A stretch of DNA of 5,369 nt from Chloroflexia bacterium. GTDB lineage: Bacteria > Chloroflexota > Chloroflexia > Thermobaculales > Thermobaculaceae. Shown one piece after another: positions 1-5,079 of this stretch. The DNA is taken from contig JACDAU010000518.1 in the NCBI GenBank assembly GCA_013695265.1, positions 1-5,369 of the forward strand. The letters run 5' to 3'. Under the pieces are notes generated by a model. It was not told the origin of the DNA. It ran no database searches and saw only the letters and a list, made by a program, of their open reading frames with translations. A program made the translations under genes and the position numbers. The first letter of the stretch is position 1. Every line of letters begins with the position of its first letter.

Positions 1-40
1 GCCTTCCAGTCCTTACCCGCACGCTTGCTGCTTCCTATTT

Positions 41-105
41 CCCCCTGTAAATGTGCCCCGCTACCCAAAAATCACTCCCCAGGCAACGCCCCCTATACTA
101 ACCCC
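41..105 (-). other. G-tract cluster on the minus strand (possible G-quadruplex)
   Basis: Six C-tracts on the + strand, at 41-45, 56-59, 64-66, 77-80, 89-93 and 102-105, read as G-runs of 3-5 bases on the minus strand. The gaps between them are 10, 4, 10, 8 and 8 bases. Four or more G-runs with loops of this size fit a relaxed G-quadruplex definition (loops up to about 12), not the strict one (loops up to 7). The tracts are visible in the sequence; folding is inference. Confidence 0.35.
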
Positions 106-124
106 TCACAACTCCACCTGTCAA
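95..124 (-). promoter_or_regulatory. Candidate divergent sigma70-type promoter
   Basis: Read on the minus strand there is a perfect TTGACA -35 box (plus positions 119-124), an 18-bp spacer, and TAGTAT as the -10 box (95-100, 4 of 6 consensus bases). Transcription would start near 88 and run leftwards, directly into the G-tract cluster. A possible start codon with a Shine-Dalgarno-like AGGAAG (31-36) is the minus-strand GTG at 22-20, whose frame stays open to the window edge. That is too short to call a gene. The -10 box is imperfect, so this is a candidate only. Confidence 0.35.
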
Positions 125-204
125 GACCTTCGCCTGACCCACCGAGCACCTCCAATCCTATCGGCTTTTGCCGGTCACACCGACTCGGGAGCGAACCGCT
201 TCTC

Positions 205-213
205 TGTTATAAT
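205..213 (+). promoter_or_regulatory. Extended -10 promoter of polA (TGT-TATAAT)
   Basis: A perfect TATAAT (208-213) is preceded by TG one base away (205-206), the extended -10 arrangement that can work without a good -35. I see no acceptable -35 box at the usual spacing; TTGCCG at 168-173 is too far upstream. Transcription would begin near 220, giving a leader of only about 20-25 nt that carries little more than the ribosome-binding site. Confidence 0.6.
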
Positions 214-225
214 TGTGGCCGTCAC

Positions 226-234
226 AAGGAGGAG
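226..234 (+). promoter_or_regulatory. Strong ribosome-binding site of polA
   Basis: AAGGAGGAG is a near-perfect Shine-Dalgarno sequence and lies 8 bases before the TTG at 243. It decides the polA start: the in-frame TTG at 213 lies upstream of this site and overlaps the -10 box. Confidence 0.85.
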
Positions 235-242
235 TTTTCCCA

Positions 243-3020
243 TTGAAGTACGCCCTCGTCGATGGCTATTCCCTGATCTTCCGTGCATTTCACGCTCTTC
301 CCGTTGAGTTGACCACCTCGAAAGGGGAGCGCACCAACGCAGTGCTAGGCTTTTGCTCGATGCTGATCAACATCCTGCAACGGGAGTCACCGCGATCAGT
401 CGCGGTTGCGTTCGATGTCGGTAAGGTATTTCGGCACGACGAGTATGCCGGGTACAAGGCGCATCGCGTCGCCATGCCAGAGGAGCTACGGTCCCAGATC
501 GGGCGCGTCCGCGAGGTGGTGGAGCGGTTCGGCTTTCCTGTATATGAAATGCGTGGCTATGAGGCAGACGATGTCATCGGCAGTCTCGCCCAGAAACTGG
601 AAGCCGAGGGACACGAGTGCGTGATCGTGACTGGCGACACCGATATGCTGCAACTGGTCACGGACCACGTCTCCGTCGCCACTCCAAACCACGGCCGGTT
701 CTCCGAGGTGCGTCTGTACGACCCGGCTGAAGTTGAGGAGCGCTATGGATTCGCCGCCCACTACGTCGCGGATTACAAGGCACTGGTTGGCGACTCTAGT
801 GACAACATCCCGGGTGTTCCTGGAGTTGGCGAGAAAACCGCCCGCACCCTGATCACCAAGTACGGCGATGTAGAGCAGATACTGGAACGCATCGCGGAGG
901 TCAAGCCGGACCGCATCCGCAAGTCCCTGGAGGACAACACGGCACAGTTGCGCCAGAGTAAGCGACTCGCGACGATTGTGACCGAGTTGGATGTCGATGC
1001 AAGCCTGCTCATCAACGCTCCCGAGGGATACGACCGTGAATCTATCGTAGGCCTTTTGCAGGACCTGGAGTTCCGAAGCCTGTTGTCACGTCTTCCGGTC
1101 ATGGGCAATGGGTCTACGGCCACCATAGACGTGAATCCTCCCACGATGCAGCCTGAAGTGCAGACGCGGTACCGAACCCTGTACACCGTCGAGGAAGTGC
1201 AGGACGTGGTGCGAGATGCGCTCGCCGCCCCGTGCCTGGCGTTTGATACGGAGACCAATCAGAGAAGCGCGGTATCGGCGGAGCTGGTCGGACTGAGTTT
1301 CAGTTGGGAGGAGGGAACGGCCTACTACGTTCCAACTGGTCACGATGACGGCGACAGCGACCGGGACGCAGTGCTTGAAGCACTGAGGCCACTCCTGGGT
1401 CCGGAGGGACCGCCAAAGGTTGCGCATAACGCGAAGTACGATCTCATGGTCATGCGCCAGCACGGCGTGGAACTGGCGCCTCTGACCTTCGATACCTCGC
1501 TCGCGGCGTTTATTCTCAATGAGACCTCCGTGGGCCTCAAAGATTTGGCGGTGACGCGGCTTGGTGTAGATATGACACCGATCGATCAGTTGATAGGCAA
1601 AGGCAAAACGCAGCGCACGATGGCGCAGGTGCCCGTTTCCGAAGCCGCGCCGTACGCGTGCGCGGATGCCGACATTACGCTTCGTCTGTATCACCTCTTC
1701 AAGCCGGAACTGGAAGAGCGTGGGCAGCGCCATCTGCTCGATGATCTGGAGATGCCACTCGTACCGGTTCTGGCCGACATGGAGCTGGCCGGTATCACGA
1801 TCGATTCCGATGCTCTTAAGAAGCTGTCGAGCACGATCTATGATCAGATTCAGACCCTCGTGTCCACCATTCAGGAAATGGCGGGCTACGAGTTCAACCT
1901 CGGTTCACCGCAACAGTTGAGTAAGCTGCTCTTTGAGGAGATCGGCCTGAAGGGCGGTCGTAAGACGACGAAGGGGTACTCGACTGACGTGCACGCTTTG
2001 GAAGCGCTCCGTGACAAGCATCCGATCATCATAGAGATCTTGCAGTATCGCAAACTCTCAAAACTGAAGAACACGTACGTAGACGCGCTGCCGCTTCTCG
2101 TGAACGCCCAAACCGGCAGGGTACACACGAGCTTCAACCAGACGGTGGCGAGTACGGGCAGGCTCTCGTCCAGCGACCCGAACCTGCAGAACATCCCCGT
2201 CAGAACACCGCTGGGACGAGAGGTGCGCACGGCGTTTGTTGCGAGCAACGCTCCCGAAAGTGCGATCATGGATGGCACAACTGTGCTCCTCAGCGCGGAT
2301 TACTCTCAGGTGGAACTGAGACTCCTTGCCCATCTGACCGGTGAGGAGCGGTTGCGGGACGCCTTCGCCCGCGACGACGACATCCACAAGCTGACCGCGT
2401 CGCAGTTGTACGACGTGCCGCTCGATGAAGTGACGCCCGATCAGCGCCGCACTGGAAAGACGATCAATTTTGGCATCATCTACGGCATGAGTGGATTCCG
2501 GCTCGCCCGCGACACGGGACTGAGCCACTCGGTGGCATCGGAGTTCGTCCGAAAATACAATGAGCAGTTCCCACGGATCCACGACTTGTTCGAGGATACA
2601 CTGCGGCGCGCCGAACGGACGGGCTACGTCGAGACATCACTCGGACGCCGCCGCTATCTGCCCGACCTGGTCTCGTCTAATGGGCAGCGACGAGATGCGG
2701 CGCGCCGGGCGGCGATCAATATGCCGATACAAGGAATGGCGGCGGATATCATCAAGCGGGCGATGATCAACGTCGTTGCTCGTCTCCACAAACGGAACCT
2801 GCGGACGCGCATGCTGCTTCAGGTTCACGACGAGCTGGTGTTCGAGGTGCCAGAGGACGAACTGTCCGATGCGGCGGCGCTCGTCATTGCAGAGATGGAA
2901 TCCGCAGTATCACTCTCTGTGCCGCTTAAGGCCGACTGGAAGTGGGGTCGCGCATGGGGTGATATGGCAACCGTCGACAGCGCTGAAACCGCTGCCACCC
3001 CGGTCGGTTCGACTGATTGA
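243..3020 (+). CDS. polA: DNA polymerase I with 5'-3' exonuclease, proofreading exonuclease and polymerase domains
   Basis: This enzyme fills gaps, removes RNA primers from Okazaki fragments and works in excision repair. From the TTG start it is 925 residues, close to the family norm. The 5'-3' nuclease domain (about 1-290) has EADDVIG (acidic residues near 107-110), TGDTD (D132, D134), and D184/D187 followed by the helix-hairpin-helix GVPGVGEKTA. The 3'-5' exonuclease domain (about 311-490) keeps all classic residues: D335 and E337 in DTE, D400 in NAKYD, Y471 and D475 in YACAD. The polymerase domain (about 500-910) has STGRLSS (637 on), motif A DYSQVE (D686), an O-helix with R735, K739, F743 and Y747, and motif C VHDE (D863). 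F at 743 is the E. coli-like residue rather than the T7-like tyrosine. About ten extra residues precede motif A (about 668-680), and a tail of roughly 15 residues follows the usual C-terminus. The gene appears to be transcribed alone. Confidence 0.97.
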   Translation: MKYALVDGYSLIFRAFHALPVELTTSKGERTNAVLGFCSMLINILQRESPRSVAVAFDVGKVFRHDEYAGYKAHRVAMPEELRSQIGRVREVVERFGFPVYEMRGYEADDVIGSLAQKLEAEGHECVIVTGDTDMLQLVTDHVSVATPNHGRFSEVRLYDPAEVEERYGFAAHYVADYKALVGDSSDNIPGVPGVGEKTARTLITKYGDVEQILERIAEVKPDRIRKSLEDNTAQLRQSKRLATIVTELDVDASLLINAPEGYDRESIVGLLQDLEFRSLLSRLPVMGNGSTATIDVNPPTMQPEVQTRYRTLYTVEEVQDVVRDALAAPCLAFDTETNQRSAVSAELVGLSFSWEEGTAYYVPTGHDDGDSDRDAVLEALRPLLGPEGPPKVAHNAKYDLMVMRQHGVELAPLTFDTSLAAFILNETSVGLKDLAVTRLGVDMTPIDQLIGKGKTQRTMAQVPVSEAAPYACADADITLRLYHLFKPELEERGQRHLLDDLEMPLVPVLADMELAGITIDSDALKKLSSTIYDQIQTLVSTIQEMAGYEFNLGSPQQLSKLLFEEIGLKGGRKTTKGYSTDVHALEALRDKHPIIIEILQYRKLSKLKNTYVDALPLLVNAQTGRVHTSFNQTVASTGRLSSSDPNLQNIPVRTPLGREVRTAFVASNAPESAIMDGTTVLLSADYSQVELRLLAHLTGEERLRDAFARDDDIHKLTASQLYDVPLDEVTPDQRRTGKTINFGIIYGMSGFRLARDTGLSHSVASEFVRKYNEQFPRIHDLFEDTLRRAERTGYVETSLGRRRYLPDLVSSNGQRRDAARRAAINMPIQGMAADIIKRAMINVVARLHKRNLRTRMLLQVHDELVFEVPEDELSDAAALVIAEMESAVSLSVPLKADWKWGRAWGDMATVDSAETAATPVGSTD

Positions 3021-3027
3021 CCGGGGT
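2997..3027 (+). terminator. Strong inverted repeat across the polA stop codon (possible terminator or operator)
   Basis: Arms ACCCCGGTC (2997-3005) and GACCGGGGT (3019-3027) are perfectly complementary over 9 bp. As RNA the stem can extend inward by four weaker pairs (3006-3009 with 3015-3018, mostly G-U), leaving a 5-nt loop CGACT. The polA TGA (3018-3020) lies inside the structure. Downstream comes only a broken T-run (TTCCTGCCTTTGCT), so intrinsic termination would be inefficient. The -35 box of the infC promoter (3017-3022) falls inside the right arm, so as DNA the dyad could equally be a protein-binding site. The repeat is plain in the sequence; its function is inferred. Confidence 0.5.
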
Positions 3028-3045
3028 TCCTGCCTTTGCTAGACT
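3017..3045 (+). promoter_or_regulatory. Sigma70-type promoter of the infC operon
   Basis: TTGACC (3017-3022, 5 of 6) and TAGACT (3040-3045, 4 of 6) are separated by exactly 17 bp. TG at 3037-3038 one base before the -10 adds the extended -10 element. Transcription would start near 3052, giving a leader of about 50 nt. The -35 box overlaps the polA stop codon, so polA and the translation operon are packed end to end. Confidence 0.65.
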
Positions 3046-3056
3046 AGATGACATAT

Positions 3057-3092
3057 CGGGGCGCGGAGTGCTGTGTCCCGTGTTCCCACTCT
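3057..3092 (+). promoter_or_regulatory. Structured infC leader: hairpin with possible pseudoknot next to the ribosome-binding site
   Basis: Positions 3057-3066 pair with 3071-3080 over 10 bp (three G-U pairs), closing an AGTG loop. The loop bases 3067-3070 are complementary to CACT at 3087-3090, which ends two bases before the Shine-Dalgarno GGAGG. An alternative is a simple stem of 3065-3070 with 3087-3092. Either form would place structure directly against the ribosome-binding site. Leaders of infC operons are known control points through L20 in other bacteria, but this fold does not match a leader family I can name. Confidence 0.4.
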
Positions 3093-3098
3093 GGAGGT
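3093..3098 (+). promoter_or_regulatory. Ribosome-binding site that fixes the infC start
   Basis: GGAGGT lies 5 bases before ATC at 3104 but 17 bases before the first conventional in-frame start, GTG at 3116. The spacing strongly favours ATC as the initiation codon. Confidence 0.75.
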
Positions 3099-3103
3099 AA
3101 CCC

Positions 3104-3676
3104 ATCAGCAAAAACGTGCGCATCAACGACCGTATTCGCGCTCGCGAAGTTCGCGTGATCGATGATCGTGGTACTCAGCTTGGCATCATGCACCCGCTTG
3201 CGGCGCTCGACCTGGCGCGACAGAAGGGACTGGACCTCGTTGAGGTCGCGCCAAACTCGATTCCTCCCGTCTGTCGGCTACTCGACTATGGGCGGTTCCG
3301 CTATGAGCAGACGAAGCGAGAGCGCGAATCGCGGAAGACACAAAAGGTCATCACCATCAAGGAAGTGCGGCTCTTCCCGAAGATCGATGAGAATGATCTT
3401 CGAACAAAGACGAACAGCACGAAGCGGTTCATCGATGCGGGCGACAAGGTGAAGCTGACGCTTCGGTTTCGAGGTCGTGAGGTTGTCCATCCCGAGATTG
3501 GGCAGGGCATCCTAAACCAGGTGATCGAGTCGCTAGGCGATGCCGCGGTCATTGAGCAGGCGCCGAAAATGGAGGGCAGGAGCATGACCGCGATGCTTAG
3601 CCCACGCAAGGAGGCGAGCCGTCCCCGCCGCGCTGCGGCCGATGGGGTCGAAGTGCCCACTGGAGGGGAAGTGTAA
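3104..3676 (+). CDS. infC: Translation initiation factor IF-3, probable ATC start
   Basis: IF-3 binds the 30S subunit, keeps it apart from 50S and checks the start-codon/initiator-tRNA match. From ATC the protein is 190 residues. Its first residues, (M)SKNVRINDRIRAREVR, match the usual IF-3 N-terminus; starting at GTG 3116 would trim the SKN-type lead-in. The N-domain carries the signature PPVCRLLDYG (54-63), followed by a charged linker of Lys, Arg and Glu. The C-domain begins near ITIKEVRL (about 82 on) and has RFRGR (121-125) and APKMEGR (153-159). After SPRK (166-169) comes a roughly 20-residue Ala/Pro/Glu-rich tail, longer than in E. coli or Bacillus. Rare start codons (ATT, ATC, ATA) are a known feature of infC and let IF-3 repress its own translation. 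First gene of the translation operon; it ends 2 bases before rpmI. Confidence 0.96.
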   Translation: MSKNVRINDRIRAREVRVIDDRGTQLGIMHPLAALDLARQKGLDLVEVAPNSIPPVCRLLDYGRFRYEQTKRERESRKTQKVITIKEVRLFPKIDENDLRTKTNSTKRFIDAGDKVKLTLRFRGREVVHPEIGQGILNQVIESLGDAAVIEQAPKMEGRSMTAMLSPRKEASRPRRAAADGVEVPTGGEV

Positions 3677-3678
3677 CC
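3656..3678 (+). promoter_or_regulatory. rpmI ribosome-binding region resembling that of infC
   Basis: CCCACT, then GGAGG (3662-3666), then TAACC (3674-3678) lies inside the end of infC and just before the rpmI GTG. The infC site has the same order: CCCACT, CT, GGAGG, TAACC (3085-3102). Here GGAGG is 12 bases from the start, longer than ideal, although AGGGGA (3664-3669) is closer. CACT (3658-3661) could pair with AGTG (3670-3673), putting the Shine-Dalgarno sequence in a hairpin loop. Confidence 0.35.
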
Positions 3679-3879
3679 GTGCCAAAGATGAAGACGAATA
3701 AGAGTGCGAAGCGCCGGTTCAAAGTGACCGGCACAGGTAAGATCATGCGCACCAAGGGCATGAAGAGCCACCTGCGACGCAAGAAGTCGAAGCGGGTGAG
3801 TCGACAGTTCGATAAGATGCTGCCAGTCAGCGCCGCCGACCGGCAGCGGTTGCAGCGGGCTTTACCGTACGGTCTGTAG
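3679..3879 (+). CDS. rpmI: 50S ribosomal protein L35 (bL35)
   Basis: A 66-residue, highly basic protein of the normal L35 length. It starts MPKMKTNKSAKRRFKVTGTG and contains the family's KSHLRRKKSKR-type lysine/arginine block (about residues 29-39), ending with the short SAADRQRLQRALPYGL helix and tail. L35 sits in the large ribosomal subunit. The start is GTG, the only candidate giving the conserved MPKMKT beginning. It follows infC by 2 bases and its TAG stop overlaps the ribosome-binding site of rplT, so translation of the three genes is probably coupled. Confidence 0.96.
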   Translation: MPKMKTNKSAKRRFKVTGTGKIMRTKGMKSHLRRKKSKRVSRQFDKMLPVSAADRQRLQRALPYGL

Positions 3880-3882
3880 GAG
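3878..3882 (+). promoter_or_regulatory. rplT ribosome-binding site overlapping the rpmI stop codon
   Basis: AGGAG shares its first two bases with the rpmI TAG and lies 5 bases before the rplT ATG. Ribosomes ending rpmI are thus delivered onto the next site, which suits the matched synthesis of two 50S proteins. Confidence 0.75.
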
Positions 3883-3887
3883 AAAAG

Positions 3888-4256
3888 ATGCCGCGCGCAA
3901 CAAATCAGGTACAAGCAAGACGCCGTCATCGCAAGGTGCTCAATCAGGTAAAGGGGCACCGGGCGACGCGCAGTAAGCTATTCGGTAAGGGTAACGAGTC
4001 GATGATGCGAGCGCTTCGGTACGCGTATCGCGACCGCCGCGCCCGGAAGCGCGAGTTTCGCAAGCTGTGGATCATCCGCATCAATGCCGCCGCACGCCTC
4101 AACGGCATAACGTACGGCAGGATGATCCACGGCCTCTCGCTCGCGAACATCGCCGTGGACCGCAAGCTGTTGGCGGAACTGGCGGTGAACGACCCCGTGG
4201 CGTTTGCAGGCTTGGCGGAACAGGCAAAGCAGGCCGGTGGTGTCCAAACCACGTAG
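3888..4256 (+). CDS. rplT: 50S ribosomal protein L20 (bL20)
   Basis: A 122-residue basic protein, close to the 118 of E. coli. L20 binds 23S rRNA early in 50S assembly and in several bacteria represses its own operon by binding mRNA. The extended basic N-terminus (ARRRHRKVLNQVKGHRATRS) leads into the conserved core with AYRDRRARKREFRKLWI and RINAAARLNGITYG, followed by HGL and the DRKLLAELAV helix. The usual aromatic/glycine-rich patch after the first KG (YYGARS or FWGARS) reads HRATRS here, a mild departure at an rRNA-contacting loop. The last bases overlap the start of the methyltransferase gene. Confidence 0.96.
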   Translation: MPRATNQVQARRRHRKVLNQVKGHRATRSKLFGKGNESMMRALRYAYRDRRARKREFRKLWIIRINAAARLNGITYGRMIHGLSLANIAVDRKLLAELAVNDPVAFAGLAEQAKQAGGVQTT

Positions 4257-5079
4257 TACACCGCCGATTACGAGCGTTTCGAACAGCCGTGTCCAATGGC
4301 TGCGAAGTCTGAAAGAGCGCCGGGGCCGAGAGGCCGCTGGCGCTTTTCTCGTCGAAGGGCCGCATGCCATCGAGCAGGCACTGCATGCAGATGTGGAACC
4401 AGTGCTGGTCGCGTATGTGCCGGAGCTGTTGACCGTTGGCGGTCACGTTGCGCGAGTCCTGGACGCGCTCCCCGCGCAAGTGTTCGCCCTGCCGGTGAGC
4501 GAGCGCGTGCTAGCGTCCGTTGGGGACACTCGAACGACGCAGGGGCTGCTAGCTGGATTTAACCTGCCTGATCATAGATCTCAGCCTGTGGCAGCCGCGC
4601 CAGGTCTCAGTCTGGTGCTCGACCGCGTTCGCGATCCCGGAAACGTCGGCACACTGCTTCGTTCGGCAGCGGCGGCTGGGGCAGGGATGGTGCTGCTCTC
4701 GCCAGAGTGCGCTGATCCCTTCAGTCCGAAGGTAGTGCGCGCCTCAGCGGGCGCAATCTTCAGCGTGCCATTCAGGGTGCTCACGTGGGAGTATCTTATG
4801 CAAATTCTGTCGTTGGAGTACCGCGTGTACGCCACGCACGCCGAGGCTGATGTTCCGTACTACGAGGCTGACCTGACGGAACCCTGTGCTATACTGATTG
4901 GCAATGAGGCCGACGGTCTCGGCGAGGAGGCGAGGGTTCTCGCCACGCGCTCGATCAACATTCCCATGGCGGCCGGTATGGAGTCCCTGAACGCCGCAGT
5001 TGCAGGGTCGGTGCTCCTGTTCGAGGCACGCCGACAGCGAACGCGGCACGAAAACGGAGCATTCCATGTCCCTGCCTGA
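4240..5079 (+). CDS. SPOUT-class (TrmH/SpoU) RNA 2'-O-methyltransferase, probably acting on 23S rRNA
   Basis: Transfers a methyl group from S-adenosylmethionine to a ribose 2'-OH in RNA. About 279 residues from GTG 4240. The N-terminal substrate-binding part begins ITSVSNSRVQWLRSLKERR and includes FLVEG. The catalytic SPOUT domain has motif 1 DRVRDPGNVGTLLRSA (N135 and catalytic-type R141), motif 2 IGNEADGLG (N222, E223), and motif 3 IPMAAGMESLNAAVAG (E248, S249, N251), which form the knotted cofactor site. A SpoU methyltransferase between rplT and pheS is a known arrangement: actinobacteria have tsnR there, and Bacillus ysgA (rlmP, modifying the 23S A-loop) lies beside pheST. Context thus suggests rRNA, but the target nucleotide cannot be read from sequence. 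The start is uncertain: GTG 4237 or 4240 with weak GCAGG upstream (4229-4233), overlapping rplT by 17-20 bases. Confidence 0.9.
   Translation: MSKPRSTPPITSVSNSRVQWLRSLKERRGREAAGAFLVEGPHAIEQALHADVEPVLVAYVPELLTVGGHVARVLDALPAQVFALPVSERVLASVGDTRTTQGLLAGFNLPDHRSQPVAAAPGLSLVLDRVRDPGNVGTLLRSAAAAGAGMVLLSPECADPFSPKVVRASAGAIFSVPFRVLTWEYLMQILSLEYRVYATHAEADVPYYEADLTEPCAILIGNEADGLGEEARVLATRSINIPMAAGMESLNAAVAGSVLLFEARRQRTRHENGAFHVPA
4868..4895 (+). promoter_or_regulatory. Candidate internal promoter for pheS
   Basis: CTGACC (4868-4873, 4 of 6), a 16-bp spacer and TATACT (4890-4895, 5 of 6), with TG at 4887-4888 giving an extended -10. It lies in the methyltransferase gene about 165 bases ahead of the pheS start. 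It resembles the infC promoter (TTGACC, TGC-TAGACT). A match of this quality can occur by chance in coding DNA. Confidence 0.25.

Larger units (their letters stand above)
1..204. other. Intergenic region upstream of polA, strongly C-rich on the + strand
   Basis: No convincing gene lies wholly in this stretch. In positions 1-180 I count about 79 C against 24 G on the + strand, a marked asymmetry absent from the coding DNA that follows. One + frame is open from the left edge to 246, but it is proline-rich, low in complexity and runs through the polA promoter and ribosome-binding site, so I read it as chance. Two structures stand out: a set of C-tracts (41-105) and a candidate minus-strand promoter (95-124). 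A small hairpin (arms 160-165 and 170-175, TTTT loop) sits just upstream of the polA promoter. It has no T-run after it, so it does not look like a terminator. Confidence 0.6.

Noticed and set aside
180..188. Small palindrome CCGA-C-TCGG upstream of the polA promoter
   Set aside because: Four-base arms are expected by chance, and there is no second copy or support for an operator.
213..242. Upstream in-frame TTG as polA start
   Set aside because: It overlaps the -10 box, lies before the strong AAGGAGGAG, and adds residues not seen in PolA. TTG 243 gives the family-like (M)KYALVDGYSLIFRAFHALP.
1..246. Open + frame with a CYNCGRH...H stretch resembling a zinc knuckle
   Set aside because: The frame is proline- and serine-rich because the DNA is C-rich, and it runs through the polA promoter and ribosome-binding site. 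The Cys/His spacing is incomplete and the frame stops at the polA start. Chance is the better explanation.
1086..1733. Antisense open frame of 215 codons inside polA
   Set aside because: It lies opposite well-conserved exonuclease-domain codons, shows no recognisable family, and is typical of shadow frames in GC-rich genes. The same holds for minus-strand frames at 773-1258, 1886-2278 and 2058-2582.
3116..3118. GTG as the infC start
   Set aside because: It is 17 bases from the Shine-Dalgarno sequence and shortens the conserved N-terminus; ATC 3104 fits both better.
3301..3771. Minus-strand frames opposite infC, rpmI and rplT (3301-3771, 3597-3959, 3944-4261)
   Set aside because: They mirror three well-identified genes and have no ribosome-binding sites or recognisable domains.
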